Of a DNA stretch of 64,000 nucleotides, positions 1 to 10,173 are shown piece by piece. The notes under the pieces were generated by a model that saw only the letters and a list, made by a program, of their open reading frames with translations, did not search any database and was not told where the DNA came from. Position 1 is the stretch's first letter. Every line of letters starts with the position of its first letter. Position numbers and translations under genes: made by a program. The stretch is from Gemmatimonadaceae bacterium (lineage in GTDB: Bacteria > Gemmatimonadota > Gemmatimonadetes > Gemmatimonadales > Gemmatimonadaceae): NCBI GenBank assembly GCA_036496605.1, contig DASXKV010000015.1:16955-80954 (forward strand), read 5' to 3'.

Positions 1-1461
1 GGTGCTCACCGCGCGCGCCTCGTTATGCAACTGGTAACGGAGAGCACCTTGCTCGGTGTGGCCGGTGGTGCATTGGCAATGCTCGTTGGTTGGGGCGTAC
101 TCGGACTGTTGATGCGATTGCGGCCGACGAGCTTTCCCGAGTTGTCTTACCTATCGACAACACGCGGAGTGATACCCTTCGCCGCGGGTCTGGCAATCGC
201 AGTGGGTTTGATCGTCGGCGTGCTCGGTGCACTTCACATCGCGCATAGGCAATTGGCGCAGTCCCTTCGGACTGGTGCGTCGAGCGCCTCTCGCACACAC
301 CGCCGGCTTCGCGGGACGCTGGTCGTCGGACAGATCGCGCTCTCGGCGATACTCCTCTCCGGAGCAATACTCCTGATTCGCGACGTGTTCGACCTCGAGC
401 GACAGCGACTCGGGTTCGACCCGCACGAACTCTATGCGGTCTCGTTTCGTGATCTGAACGCAAACCTGACCAGCGAGAGTGTTGCTGCATTCGCCGCCAC
501 GATCCGCAATGTGGGCGAGCGCGTGTTAGGATCTCGTGACCTAACGATAGCCAACAACATTCCCAGCGGGATGGATATGCCGTCGGCTCTCGAAACACGT
601 GAGCAGCCAGGAGTCGTCAGGCCCTCGGGATTCACGAGCGTAGCATTCGTTGCACCGGATTATTTCACGACACTGAGAATGCCGCTCATTGCCGGACGGA
701 CTTTCGACGAGGGATCGTTCTCGCGCAATGAGGTTATCGTGAGCCGCGCTCTCGCTCAACAACTCTGGGACGACGGTAAGGCACTCGGGCAGCAGTTTCG
801 GAACACCAGGCGGGAGGGTCGGTTCCAGCAATGGCACACGGTCGTCGGAGTAGTTCCCGATATTCTCACCAACCGACTAGGCCCTACTGCGCAACCAATG
901 CTGTATCAGCCGTTTCCAGGAGGCACGGTTTCGACAACGCTCATTGTGCGCTTGGACCGACAGGATGCAGCGAATCTACTTCGGCGTTTTGCAAGGTCAG
1001 TGCAGCCCGATCCGCGCAAGTGGGACGTCCGTGACGTGAACATATACATCGAACAATCGATCGCCGAGCCGCGATTCACGATGTCCGTCCTCGTGCTGTT
1101 CGCCGGGTGCGGCGTGGTGCTGGCGGCGATCGGCCTTCTCGGCGTGGTGTCTTACAGTCTTCGTTTGCGAACGCGAGAGATCGGAGTGCGCATCACGCTT
1201 GGCGCAACGCGCCGCAACATCGCGAGTTTGTTTCTTCGTGACGCGCTGGGTCAGGTCGCGATCGGGACGGCGATAGGTTTGGCAGGCGCGGTCGTGATAA
1301 CGCGGCTGGCGCGGATGTCGTTCTACGGTATTCAGAGCTTCGATAACATCACCTTCGTACTTGCCGCGGTGTCGATGCTTCTCGTGTCACTGGCGGCGTG
1401 CGCGGGACCGCTCTTCCGCGCGATGAGCGTCGATCCCGTCGTCGCAATTCGAGCCGAGTAG
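1..1461 (+). CDS. ADOP-type ABC permease, C-terminal part (5' end outside window)
   Basis: The reading frame is open from the first base, so the gene starts upstream. It enters at G-A-H-R-A-R-L-V, which matches the segment GA-x-R-x-x-L-V-x-Q-x-L-T-E-S that follows the first FtsX core of MacB-like permeases. Visible parts are two membrane segments (about residues 10-70), a MacB-type periplasmic domain (about 130-360), and a C-terminal FtsX domain with the motif RTREIGVRITLGATRRN followed by two more membrane helices. This family sits in the inner membrane and is presumed to work with a separately encoded MacB-type ATPase. No ATPase gene adjoins it here, as is usual for orphan ADOP proteins. 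Substrate is unknown. It is one of six paralogues in the window. Confidence 0.9.
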   Translation, partial: GAHRARLVMQLVTESTLLGVAGGALAMLVGWGVLGLLMRLRPTSFPELSYLSTTRGVIPFAAGLAIAVGLIVGVLGALHIAHRQLAQSLRTGASSASRTHRRLRGTLVVGQIALSAILLSGAILLIRDVFDLERQRLGFDPHELYAVSFRDLNANLTSESVAAFAATIRNVGERVLGSRDLTIANNIPSGMDMPSALETREQPGVVRPSGFTSVAFVAPDYFTTLRMPLIAGRTFDEGSFSRNEVIVSRALAQQLWDDGKALGQQFRNTRREGRFQQWHTVVGVVPDILTNRLGPTAQPMLYQPFPGGTVSTTLIVRLDRQDAANLLRRFARSVQPDPRKWDVRDVNIYIEQSIAEPRFTMSVLVLFAGCGVVLAAIGLLGVVSYSLRLRTREIGVRITLGATRRNIASLFLRDALGQVAIGTAIGLAGAVVITRLARMSFYGIQSFDNITFVLAAVSMLLVSLAACAGPLFRAMSVDPVVAIRAE

Positions 1462-1527
1462 CCGAGCCGGGGGGGACAAAGGCGCTCCTTCGCCGACAGC
1501 CATGCGCGAAGCTGGCTCTCCTGCTAC

Positions 1528-2022
1528 TTACTTCGGTGGTTCCGGTTCCCAGAGCTGAATCGGATTTCCTTCCGGATCGTGGAGCAAGGCGAAGCGTCCA
1601 TTCGGATATTTCTGCGGATCGACCTCCACCTTGATGCCGGCGGCGGTGAGCTGTGCGACCATTGCGTCGAGATGCGCAACGCGGAAATTGATCATCCACT
1701 GTTGCGTCTCGGATCCGAAATATTTCGTGGTCGCGGGGAACGGCTGGAACGCCGTCGTCCCGGATTCCTGGTGCCACGGCTCCATGCCCTTTGCGGTCGG
1801 TGTGCGCGCGACACCCAGGTTTTTCTCATACCACTCGGCGAGGGCTTTCGGGTCCTTTGCTTTGAAGAAGAAGCCACCGATGCCGGTGACTCTCTCCATC
1901 GGTAGCTCTTGCGAGGTTGCCGCTGGAGCGGAGGACGCCCGGTCGGCCGACTGCGCTCCGACTACGCCGGTGCTAATGCAGCACAATGCCGCGGAGTACA
2001 GGAGGTGAGTGTGCTTTCGCAT
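1528..2022 (-). CDS. Secreted VOC (glyoxalase/bleomycin-resistance fold) protein
   Basis: A signal peptide (MRKHTHLLYSAALCCISTGVVGAQ) is followed by a single VOC domain: start GIGGFFFKAKDPKALAEWYEKNLG, the strand MINFRVAHLDAMVAQL, and the typical end LLHDPEGNPIQLWEP. VOC domains are metal-binding beta-alpha-beta modules used in lyases, dioxygenases and resistance proteins, so the fold is clear but the reaction is not. The ATG at 2022 is preferred because it opens directly into the signal peptide; an in-frame ATG at 2046 would add eight residues. Export is unusual for this family, whose members are mostly cytoplasmic. Confidence 0.85.
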   Translation of the reverse strand: MRKHTHLLYSAALCCISTGVVGAQSADRASSAPAATSQELPMERVTGIGGFFFKAKDPKALAEWYEKNLGVARTPTAKGMEPWHQESGTTAFQPFPATTKYFGSETQQWMINFRVAHLDAMVAQLTAAGIKVEVDPQKYPNGRFALLHDPEGNPIQLWEPEPPK

Positions 2023-2268
2023 TGGAGTGTGTGAAGATGTGGGCATGCGCGGATACTCGAGCGCCTAGCCGAAGGCATTGAGGGAAACCCGCTTCGTCGC
2101 TGCTTCGTTCCCTGTGATCTGACGTCGAAGGGCAGCACGCGGCTCGGCCAGTGCTATGAATCGCCCAGATCGTTGCGAAGCTGGCGCGCGCACTCCTCGC
2201 AGAGCCAGAGTGAGTCGGCAGGCACATCCTGAGTTGCTACGCGCGTCAGGTGAATGGTGCCAACGCGT

Positions 2269-2631
2269 TCACGAACGCTGCGGTTCCTCATATAGGCCGA
2301 ACTCGTTGCCGACAGGGTCGGCAAACGCGGCAAATGCGCCCATGTTCGGACCAATATCTCTTCGCGGCGTCAGTACCTTGCCGCCTGCCGCTTGGATCTG
2401 GTTCAACGATTCCGTAATACTGTCGACCATGATGTACACGCGAGTACGCTCATCTGGCGTGCGATCATCTTCCTTGACCCACGTCCCGCTTACACTACCA
2501 GAGTCATCGAACGCGAGGTTACCATCGCCGCGTTCGCGAACCTTCCAACCGAAAATGGTGGAATAAAACTCGGCGGCATCCTTGGCCTTGTTCGCCGGTA
2601 TTTCGAGGTAACAGATCTTACCGTGGGCCAT
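2269..2631 (-). CDS. VOC family protein
   Basis: A 120-aa single VOC domain, beginning GKICYLEIPANKAKDAAEFYSTIFGW and ending FADPVGNEFGLYEEPQ. The first motif is typical of the cytoplasmic subfamily that pairs two such domains into one metal site in a dimer. There is no signal peptide, unlike the VOC gene just downstream at 1528-2022. The two are separated by about 246 bp with no gene, so a shared transcript is uncertain. Substrate cannot be told from sequence. Confidence 0.88.
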   Translation of the reverse strand: MAHGKICYLEIPANKAKDAAEFYSTIFGWKVRERGDGNLAFDDSGSVSGTWVKEDDRTPDERTRVYIMVDSITESLNQIQAAGGKVLTPRRDIGPNMGAFAAFADPVGNEFGLYEEPQRS

Positions 2632-2846
2632 AACCTATCCTCCACATTTACGAACGGGGAAGTTCCATGGAGCACGAGCGTGACGACGCCTAACGGCTCG
2701 CTTAGCGTCGGTGCGTGAGCAACAGGCGGCACGATCCATTGGTCCTCCTGGCGGAGCAGCGCTACTGGTATATTGTATCCCGCACAACGTAAGACATAGG
2801 GGAGTCCATTCTCGACCTGCCGCTCTCACCTTTACTCCCTCTCTCG

Positions 2847-4541
2847 ATGTTCGGGATACATAACCTCGCCCTCGGCAGCGTGCTCGCTCTCGCGCTGAGC
2901 GCCGCCGGCATCGCCCACGAACACGTCGTCTCGGCGCGATCGAGCAGACACAGCCCGGGAAGTGCTGCCTCCGTCGAGCAGACGACTGACGGAACGCGCG
3001 CCTCTGCCACCCTCGTCGCGAGTTTCGACGGCCTCGGCGCAGATTTCGTCGGCCCGCAAGGGAACGCGTACTTCAGCAATCCCTCCGATAACTCGCTCGC
3101 GGTGGGCCCGAATCACATCGTGCAGATCGTCAACTCGCGCATGGCGATCTACACGAAGAGGGGACGTCAATTCGATACGACCGGCAAAGTGTTGTACGGT
3201 CCAGTCGGGACGAACAATGTCTTTCGCGGCTTCGATGGCGGATGCGCGGGCCGTGCGAATGGCGACGCGGTGGTGCGCTACGATCAGCTCGCGAATCGCT
3301 GGTTGATCGTGATGCCGATCTTCCGCCGGCTTCCGCTGCGTGAGCACGAGCCGGCAGCGCCGGTCGACGGGGGCGGTGCCGTGGTGAGTGAGGCGCGACA
3401 ACCGGGACAGCCTGGGGCCGCGGTGACGCTCTACGAGCCGCCGCACGTGGAGCCGAAGCCGATCACGCCGCCCGATTCCACAGAGCGCGAGCGGCTCCGC
3501 GGCGAGGCGAACAAGGAGAAGGGCTCGTACGGGATGTGTTATGCGGTGAGCACCGGGCCCGATCCGTTCGGTCCGTATTATCGCTACGAGTTCACACGTC
3601 CGCTCTTCCCGGACTATCCTCGGCCGGCCGTATGGCCCGACGGCTACTACGTGCCGACGAGCACGGGCGACGAGGTGATCCAGAAGCACGCGTGCGTGGT
3701 CGATCGTCAGAAGATGCTAAAGGGCGGCGACGCGACGGAGCAATGCGTGGTTGTCGATGGTGTGAACTTTCTCAACAACGCGGACCTCGACGGCAAGCAG
3801 CTCCCGCCCGCCGGTGCACCGAATATCGTTCTTGCGGGCGGGGGGACGCAGTTGAAGAAAGTCATGGACGATTCCGCGATCTACGCGTGGAAGTTCCATG
3901 TGGATTGGAAGAATCCCGCGAACACGAAGCTCACCGGTCCCGAGCGAATTCCGGTGGCGCCCTACCACTATCTCTGCGACGGGCAGCTCACGAAGTGCGT
4001 GCCGCAGCCGGGCGCCGACCGGCACCTCGACGCGCAGGGCGACAAGCTGATGGCGCGCGTGGTCTACCGGCGCATCGGCAATCAGGAATCGATCGTTGCC
4101 GTGCATTCGGTCAATACCACTGCCGGCGGCGGTGGCGTGCGATGGTACGAGCTCCGCCTGGATAAGCACCGCGACCCGAAGCTCTATCAGGAAGGCACGT
4201 ACGCGCCGGGTGTCGAGTTCCGATGGATGGGAAGTCCGGCGATGGATAGGGCAGGGAACATCGGCATCGGCTACTCGTTTGGCGGTCCGCAGGATTACGC
4301 GGGCCAGCGCTTTGCGGCACGTTTGGCGACCGATCCGAAGGGAGTCCTGACGCTGCGCGAGGCAGTGCTGGCGCAAGGTGGCGCGCCGCAAACGAACACT
4401 CTCCGCTGGGAGGATTATTCGCAGACTGCGGTCGATCCTGACGACGATTGCACGATCTGGTACGTGGGCGACTACTACAAGCCCGGCGAGCAGCGCTACT
4501 CGTCGAAAATCGGCGGCTTCAGGATCGACGGGTGCCGTTGA
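2847..4541 (+). CDS. Secreted protein of unknown function, 564 aa
   Basis: An N-terminal signal peptide (MFGIHNLALGSVLALALSAAGIAHE) is followed by a large extracytoplasmic domain with recurring short beta-type segments such as DNSLAVGPNHIVQIVNSRMA, AVWPDGYYVPTST and FRWMGSPAMDRAGNIGIGYS, which suggest a beta-propeller. A Pro/Glu-rich linker lies at about residues 175-225. Four or more cysteines in the exported part could form disulphides. I recognise a family seen in environmental bacteria but no named enzyme, so no function is assigned. The start is supported by the signal peptide; upstream sequence holds no clear ribosome site. Confidence 0.75.
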   Translation: MFGIHNLALGSVLALALSAAGIAHEHVVSARSSRHSPGSAASVEQTTDGTRASATLVASFDGLGADFVGPQGNAYFSNPSDNSLAVGPNHIVQIVNSRMAIYTKRGRQFDTTGKVLYGPVGTNNVFRGFDGGCAGRANGDAVVRYDQLANRWLIVMPIFRRLPLREHEPAAPVDGGGAVVSEARQPGQPGAAVTLYEPPHVEPKPITPPDSTERERLRGEANKEKGSYGMCYAVSTGPDPFGPYYRYEFTRPLFPDYPRPAVWPDGYYVPTSTGDEVIQKHACVVDRQKMLKGGDATEQCVVVDGVNFLNNADLDGKQLPPAGAPNIVLAGGGTQLKKVMDDSAIYAWKFHVDWKNPANTKLTGPERIPVAPYHYLCDGQLTKCVPQPGADRHLDAQGDKLMARVVYRRIGNQESIVAVHSVNTTAGGGGVRWYELRLDKHRDPKLYQEGTYAPGVEFRWMGSPAMDRAGNIGIGYSFGGPQDYAGQRFAARLATDPKGVLTLREAVLAQGGAPQTNTLRWEDYSQTAVDPDDDCTIWYVGDYYKPGEQRYSSKIGGFRIDGCR

Positions 4542-4629
4542 GACTTCACACGACGAGGTGACGCCCGCGGATTCACCGTCTGGATTTCTTCAGACTCCTC
4601 AACGCGCGACGCTGCGCCAGAGTCTCATC

Positions 4630-5048
4630 TAAGTAGGTAGACAAAAGTTCTGCTACAACTGACTGAGTTTCGATGATCAAAAGCACTGTGAGCACGCGCT
4701 TCAGTCGAGATCCGCAATCATCCGGGAAATTCGGGCTGTGCGCACGGGTGAAAGAGAGAGAGGCCGCTGAGAGCACTGACACGGCGCTGAGACCACTGAC
4801 TTGCTCCTCGGCAACGACGGCTCCATGCACCAAGTAGTAGCTGGTTTCTTGTTCACATGCCTCGGGAAGCTTCCAACGGTCATGGAAACTCCCGATACAT
4901 TCACACATTCAAAACATCACTGAGGAGTGGAGCTGTCTCTCGACACGAAGCCCGTCAGCGGTTTCAGGGCAATGTCAGCGGTTTCAGCGGCCCACGGCCT
5001 CCCAATGCAGCGAAGCAATTTGCAGCAAGACTTTTGTCCACTTACTTA
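4630..5048. mobile_element. 419-bp element with 29-bp imperfect terminal inverted repeats (MITE-like)
   Basis: The left end (4630-4658) and the reverse complement of the right end (5020-5048) match at about 24 of 29 positions and share the cores TAAGTA, GACAAAAGT and TGCT. No transposase is encoded inside. The interior carries two copies of a 21-bp unit at 4763-4804 and two copies of GTCAGCGGTTTCAG 20 bp apart at 4954-4987. No convincing target-site duplication is visible. The right end abuts the start codon of the acetyltransferase gene at 5050. The structure fits a non-autonomous transposable element but could also be a large regulatory hairpin. Confidence 0.55.
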
Positions 5049-5049
5049 A

Positions 5050-5631
5050 TGACGATCGAGCTGGTTGCCGTCGATGATGCGGCAACGCGAGACGCCGCGC
5101 GGGACCTCATTGCCGAGTATCTGAGATGGGTCGCGAGCGTTGCTGCCGCGAGCTACGGTCTGTCGTTCGATATCGATGCGATGGTCACGTCGGATATCGA
5201 GGATCGGGCGAAGTTCTATCCTCCGAGCGGCCGGTTCTACGTCATCCGCCGCGAGGACGCGAACGTCGGAGTCGGATGTCTCAAACGCATTACGCGGTCT
5301 GTCGCCGAAATTCAGAGGATGTATGTGCAGCCGCACGTCCGAGGAGCCGGCGCCGGTCGCCTCCTGCTGCAGCAGCTTCTGTCAGACGCGCGAGCCATCG
5401 GCTACGAAAGCTGTGCGGCTGGAGAGTCTGAAATTCCTGTCCGCAGCTCACGCGCTCTACAAGTCGGTTGGTTTCGCTGAAATCACTCCGTATGCCGACA
5501 ACAGCATGACGAAGTATCAGCCACTCGGCACGATGGACAGGTATCGCTCCAGCGCGGTATTCATGGAGCTGCGCCAATGTCGCCGCGGTTTCGAGCCGGC
5601 CCAAATGGCCGCCTTGCATGAACACGATTGA
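5050..5631 (+). pseudogene. GNAT-family N-acetyltransferase, frameshifted
   Basis: From the ATG at 5050 the protein begins MTIELVAVDDAATRDAARDL and holds the GNAT core, including the acetyl-CoA pyrophosphate loop as QPHVRGAGAGRLLLQQLL. After AIGYE the frame is lost. The expected C-terminal strand, RLESLKFLSAAHALYKSVGF through SAVFMEL, continues in another frame. Removing one A from the AAA run near 5406-5411 would restore a continuous protein. Either the gene is inactivated or there is a one-base sequence error. Its 3' end lies opposite the 3' end of the LysR gene. The preceding element ends one base before its start codon, so its promoter may have been replaced. Confidence 0.75.
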
Positions 5632-6435
5632 AGCCTCAATGCTGACGCCGGACCGCGTGATTCGCTCCAGCCGCCGGCGCTTGGGATGCGAGGTCAGAAA
5701 CCGCGCGGGGATAAGCCCGAGCCCGATCCCGCTCGCCACGAGAGACACTTGCATGTCGATACTGTTGATCGCGGCGGCGACTTCGAACGGAGAGCCGAGT
5801 TCGCGCAACCTCGCCTGGAGTGCCTGACGAATAAAGCACCCCGGCGGGTTGAGCACCCAGCGTGCGTCGAGATCGCGATCTTTCGACTTGCTGCTGCGCC
5901 GCGCGCGAGGTTGCGGTCCTCTCGCCCTGACCAATACCAGACGTTCTGTAGCCAAAACACTGCTGGCCACATCGCCGGGCGGCGTATCGTCAGCCGAGAG
6001 GAACGCCAGTGCCACATCGAGCTCGCCGGTCCGCACCTGCTCTATGAGCTGTTGCCTGAGACCGGTGCTCAGCACCGGTTGAAGCTGGGTGAAGCGACTC
6101 GTCAGGCGCTGGATCGACCCGACGAGGCTCGGTTGCGCGAGCGCATGCGACAATCCGACGCGGAACATTCCGCTTGGCTCGGCGTCCTTCGACCCCGTCG
6201 CTTTGAGCTCGTCCATGATGCGCAGCATCTGTCGTCCGCCGTCGAGCACCGCGCGGCCTTCGCGCGTAATCCGCCCCGGTTTCACGCTTCGATCGAGCAG
6301 GGGCGTCTTCAGTGTCGCCTCGAGGCGCTGGATCTGCCGTGTGACCGCCGACGGCGTCAGGAACAGCCGTTCGGCTGCCCGTTGCAACGACCCTGACTCG
6401 GCCAGGACGACGAACGTCCGGATCTCATCGAGCAT
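5290..6435 (-). CDS. LysR-family transcriptional regulator with long antisense tail
   Basis: The start at 6435 gives MLDEIRTFVVLAESGSLQRAAERLFLTPSAVTRQIQRLEATLKTPLL, a textbook LysR winged helix-turn-helix. The effector-binding domain follows (about residues 90-290; GELDVALAFLSADD, VASGIGLGLIPARF). LysR proteins are usually about 300 aa. This frame runs to about 381, and the last 70-80 residues lie antisense to the acetyltransferase, so the tail is probably not conserved. An in-frame ATG at 6516 would add 27 residues lacking family similarity. The regulator is divergent from the DinB-like gene at 6572, which is a plausible target. Confidence 0.85.
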   Translation of the reverse strand: MLDEIRTFVVLAESGSLQRAAERLFLTPSAVTRQIQRLEATLKTPLLDRSVKPGRITREGRAVLDGGRQMLRIMDELKATGSKDAEPSGMFRVGLSHALAQPSLVGSIQRLTSRFTQLQPVLSTGLRQQLIEQVRTGELDVALAFLSADDTPPGDVASSVLATERLVLVRARGPQPRARRSSKSKDRDLDARWVLNPPGCFIRQALQARLRELGSPFEVAAAINSIDMQVSLVASGIGLGLIPARFLTSHPKRRRLERITRSGVSIEASIVFMQGGHLGRLETAATLAQLHEYRAGAIPVHRAEWLILRHAVVGIRSDFSETNRLVERVSCGQEFQTLQPHSFRSRWLARLTEAAAAGGDRRRLLGRAAAHTSSEFRRQTA

Positions 6436-6571
6436 GACGGAACTCCCAGTTGCTAGTCGAGCAATATGATAGTGAAAAGATTGCATTTGACGCAACTGCA
6501 AGCCAGCCTTAAGCATAACGTCTCCAGCTCATGACCGGCATTCAGGAGCCTGCACCCTGATCGGAGACCGT

Positions 6572-7156
6572 ATGAAGTCAATTCGTGTTGCCATGGCGGG
6601 CATAGCCCTTCCAGTCGCACTCGCCGCTCAGCAGCCCGCCACGCCGCAGGCCAACCCGATAACGGCGGCGTTCAAGGCCCGCATTGCGGTGAGTCACCGC
6701 AATATCGCGCAGGCATTCGATTCAATTCCTGAGTCGAAGTTCGGCTACAAGCCAACGCCCGCGCAGCTGACCTTCGGCTTCATCGCACAGCACGTCGCGA
6801 GCGACAGCTACCTCTTCTGCAGCAACTTCGGTGTGATGAAGCCGACGATCGACGCCAAGGACACGTCGACGCCCGACTCGGTCAAGGCAACATGGCCAAA
6901 GGCAGAACTCGTGGCGAAGCTGAAGGCGTCGTTTGCATTCTGCGACCAGGCGATCGAACAGGTCACCGATGCGACACTCCCCGCCGCGATTTCGTTTACC
7001 TATGGCGGCACCGAGAGGAAGTCGACGCGCGTCAACATGCTGCTTCTCCATGCGCTCGATCTCGCCGATCACTACAGCCAGATCGCGAACTACATGCGCC
7101 TGAACGGCATCCTCCCGCCGTCTGCGCTGCCGAGGCCGGGGCGCGGAGGAAGGTAG
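6572..7156 (+). CDS. DinB-like protein with signal peptide
   Basis: A signal peptide (MKSIRVAMAGIALPVALAAQ) precedes a four-helix DinB/YfiT-like bundle. The positions expected for metal-ligand histidines are present in FIAQHVASDSYLFC and LLLHALDLADHYSQIANYMR. Known members are metal-dependent transferases or hydrolases, some using thiols, but many have no assigned role. Export from the cytoplasm is atypical and recurs in Gemmatimonadota and Acidobacteria. It is transcribed divergently from the LysR gene, with 136 bp between starts. Confidence 0.82.
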   Translation: MKSIRVAMAGIALPVALAAQQPATPQANPITAAFKARIAVSHRNIAQAFDSIPESKFGYKPTPAQLTFGFIAQHVASDSYLFCSNFGVMKPTIDAKDTSTPDSVKATWPKAELVAKLKASFAFCDQAIEQVTDATLPAAISFTYGGTERKSTRVNMLLLHALDLADHYSQIANYMRLNGILPPSALPRPGRGGR

Positions 7157-7248
7157 TCTCAGATTCCGTCGAGGTGAATGCCGTGCGCGCATCCGCGCGC
7201 ACGGTTGCGGGAACATATCAACGAACCGGTGTTCGCCCCTACGGGCCA

Positions 7249-7626
7249 TTAACTGGCGATCATCTCGATTTCGACTTCGGCATTCAGCGGCAGAGCTGCG
7301 ACACCGACAGTGGTGCGAGCTGGATACGGGGCGACAAAATGTCTGGCGTACACTTCATTCATCTCGGTGAATCGCTTTATGTCTATGAGATAGACATTCA
7401 CTTTCACCACGTCGGCGAGCGTTTTGTCCGCTGCCTCCAAAATCACTTTGAGGTTGTGGAAGATTTGCTCTGTCTGGGCGGCGACGCTGTCCTCGATGAG
7501 TCTTCCCGTGGCCGGGTCTTGTGCGACCTGACCGCTCGTATACACGCGGTCGCCATCGCGAACGGCAGGTGAAAATGGACCGACGGGTTTGGCCACACGG
7601 TCGGACGTAATGGGCTCGGGCGGCAT
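7249..7626 (-). CDS. RidA/YjgF family enamine/imine deaminase
   Basis: A 125-aa protein with the RidA hallmark PYPARTTVGVAALPLNAEVEIEMIA, including the arginine that binds the substrate carboxylate, and the N-terminal GPFSPAVRDGDRVYTSGQ. RidA proteins form trimers that hydrolyse reactive enamine/imine intermediates released by PLP enzymes. No partner PLP gene adjoins it. The next gene on the same strand is an ADOP permease 60 bp upstream, and co-transcription is possible. Confidence 0.93.
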   Translation of the reverse strand: MPPEPITSDRVAKPVGPFSPAVRDGDRVYTSGQVAQDPATGRLIEDSVAAQTEQIFHNLKVILEAADKTLADVVKVNVYLIDIKRFTEMNEVYARHFVAPYPARTTVGVAALPLNAEVEIEMIAS

Positions 7627-7686
7627 ATTAATGATCGTGTGATGAGAGGGTGGCGGTGGAATGACGAGACCGTCATCCGACGTTGC

Positions 7687-10173
7687 CTACTTGAGCGCCT
7701 CCATCGGAGAGACGCGCGTGGCGCGTCTCGCGGGAATGAAACAGGCGGCCATCGTGACGATCCCCAGCAGCACCGGCACGACCGCGAACGTCGTCGGGTC
7801 GCTCGCCGACACGCCGAACAGGAGGCTCGACATCAGCCGCGTCACGACGATCGAGCCACCCAACCCCACTATAGTTCCCGTGGCGGTGAGAATGAGGCCG
7901 GGGCGGAACGCGAGGCCGAGGATATCCCGCGGTTTCGCACCCAATGCCAGCCGAATGCCGAATTCCTGAGCGCGTTGGCTGACCACGAACCCCATCACGC
8001 CATAAATCCCCAGCGCGGCGAGCAGGAGCGCCGACACCGCAAAGGCCGACATCAAAGAGAGTGAGAACTTGCGCCGCGCCATCGAAGCGGACATCAGGTC
8101 CGCCATGGTCCTGACGTTGAACACCGGAAGTTCTGGATTGATGCTGTGTACCGTCTGCGTCAGGGCCTCCTTCGTCGCCTTCACGTCGACGTCGGAACGT
8201 GCGCGGAGAAATACGGCGGGCGTTATGCTGGGATGTTGAAGAATGGATTCGTACACGCGCGGCGGCGGCGCCACGTCCAATCCGTCATTGCGCACATCCC
8301 CGACTACGCCGATGATGATGGCTTCCTTTCCCAGGCCATCGTCGCTATGCCGCCAGGCATACCGCAACCGCCGGCCAACTACCTCTCGTTGCGGTGAGAA
8401 TCTGCGAACGAACGCTTCATTGACCACCACGACTCTCAAACTGGAGTCTGCGTCGTGATCGGTGAAGACACGGCCCTGCTTCAGCGGCGTCTCGAGCACC
8501 GCGAAATAGCCTGCGCTCACGGCTCCAAACTCCGCTGCATGATCATTCCCCTGCGTGGAAACCTCGTCGGGTAATGAAAACGGGAGGGGATTGTTCACAT
8601 TGCCAAGGAGTGGGATATCGCTCGACGTACCGACCGCGGATTCCTCGATGCCGGGGAGCAGGGCGATTCGAGCAAGCAGCTCCCTGGCAAGCTCGGCGCG
8701 CTGCGTTGTCGTCCGGTATTGATTCGCATCGGGATTGCCTGGAACGGGAACCCAGATTTGGCCCGCGACAAGCCGCTCCGGATCGAGCCCGGGATTCTGA
8801 CCCAGCGCGGCCGAGAAACTGCGAACAAGCAACCCGGTGCCAATCAGCAACACCGCCGATAGCGCGACCTCCAGCACGACCAATGCGGCGCGCGATCGAT
8901 TCTGGCGCACGCTCTGCCCGCCGCCCGTGCGTCCGCCGTCCCTCAAGTCGCGGTTGGGATCGATCGCCGAGGCGTGGAGCGCCGGCATCAACCCAACCAA
9001 CACCCCGGTCGTGAGCGACAGCACAAGCGCGAACGCGACCACTCGCCAATCCGCATGTACCTCGGCGAGTCGTGGCACGTCCGCGGGCATCAGCGTAAGA
9101 AGCGATCTCTGTGCGATCAGAAGCACCGCAAGCGCCGCCGCGCCGCCGGCAACCGATACGAGCACGCTCTCGATCAGCACCTGTCGAACGAGCTGGCCGC
9201 GCGACGCGCCCAGCGCCTGGCGAATCGCGAACTCGCGCATTCGTGCCGATGCCCGCGCGATCAGCAAACTTGCAATGTTCACGCAAACGATCAGGAGGAC
9301 GAAGCTCACGGCGGCGAGCAGGATCACGAGCGTCGGCCGCACATTACCCGTCAGGCTGGTTTGGGCACGCTCGAGGCGAAGCGACCAACGCAGCCGCTTG
9401 GGATAATCGTTGGGGTAGGTCTGCTGCAACGAAATCGCCAGCGCATCGAGTCGCCCCTGCGCCTGTTCGAGCGTCATGCCCGGTTTCAGGCGACCCAACG
9501 CTCCAGGGACAAACCGCACATTGCGCAGCGGCGGCGAGGGGTAAGGATCGACGGTGAATCCGCATGCCGACCAAATGTCGACGTCGCCGCCCAGCGTATT
9601 GCCAGGGTGCCGAAACTCGCGCGGCATGACGGCGATGACGGTGTACGGGTCTTCATCGATGCGAACCCGCCGTCCGATGACACGTGGATCCGATCCGAAT
9701 TGGCGTTTCCAGAGGCCGTCGCTGATCACGACGCCATCGAGGCAGCCCGGCTCCCACTCTGACTGTGTGTAAACTCGTCCGAGCGCCGGCGTTGCGCCGA
9801 GGAGCTCGAAGTAGCTCGGGCTCGTACCGAGAAACTCGATCCGCTCCACGCCGTCGCCGCCCGCCAATGCCTGGCTCGCGGGAAAAATCACGCTGATCTG
9901 TTCGAATACTCCGGAACGTTGCAAATCGTATAGTTCGGGCACTGACATGCCAACGTTCCTGGCTCCAGCACCGCGCAGATCATCGAACACGCGCACGATG
10001 CGATCAGGTTCGCGGAAGGGCAGCGGCTGCAGCAGCACGGCGTTCACGATGGTAAAGATCGCGAGATTCGCTCCGATGCCGAGCGCCAGTGTCAGCACGC
10101 TAATCGTGACGAACGCGGGGCTTTTCTTCAGCGTCCGCAGCACGTAGCGCAAGTCCTGCAGCAGCCCGTCCAT
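7687..10173 (-). CDS. ADOP-type ABC permease, 828 aa
   Basis: The protein has the full duplicated architecture. The N-terminal segment [21 protein letters not shown] is typical of the family. An N-terminal MacB periplasmic domain lies at about residues 50-260, the first FtsX core at about 275-400 ([27 protein letters not shown]), a second MacB domain at about 450-680, and the second FtsX core at about 690-828 ([21 protein letters not shown]), ending [14 protein letters not shown]. It lacks the N-terminal PadR-linked extension present in the paralogues at 16484 and 49897. No ATPase or regulator adjoins it. Confidence 0.94.
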   Translation of the reverse strand: MDGLLQDLRYVLRTLKKSPAFVTISVLTLALGIGANLAIFTIVNAVLLQPLPFREPDRIVRVFDDLRGAGARNVGMSVPELYDLQRSGVFEQISVIFPASQALAGGDGVERIEFLGTSPSYFELLGATPALGRVYTQSEWEPGCLDGVVISDGLWKRQFGSDPRVIGRRVRIDEDPYTVIAVMPREFRHPGNTLGGDVDIWSACGFTVDPYPSPPLRNVRFVPGALGRLKPGMTLEQAQGRLDALAISLQQTYPNDYPKRLRWSLRLERAQTSLTGNVRPTLVILLAAVSFVLLIVCVNIASLLIARASARMREFAIRQALGASRGQLVRQVLIESVLVSVAGGAAALAVLLIAQRSLLTLMPADVPRLAEVHADWRVVAFALVLSLTTGVLVGLMPALHASAIDPNRDLRDGGRTGGGQSVRQNRSRAALVVLEVALSAVLLIGTGLLVRSFSAALGQNPGLDPERLVAGQIWVPVPGNPDANQYRTTTQRAELARELLARIALLPGIEESAVGTSSDIPLLGNVNNPLPFSLPDEVSTQGNDHAAEFGAVSAGYFAVLETPLKQGRVFTDHDADSSLRVVVVNEAFVRRFSPQREVVGRRLRYAWRHSDDGLGKEAIIIGVVGDVRNDGLDVAPPPRVYESILQHPSITPAVFLRARSDVDVKATKEALTQTVHSINPELPVFNVRTMADLMSASMARRKFSLSLMSAFAVSALLLAALGIYGVMGFVVSQRAQEFGIRLALGAKPRDILGLAFRPGLILTATGTIVGLGGSIVVTRLMSSLLFGVSASDPTTFAVVPVLLGIVTMAACFIPARRATRVSPMEALK

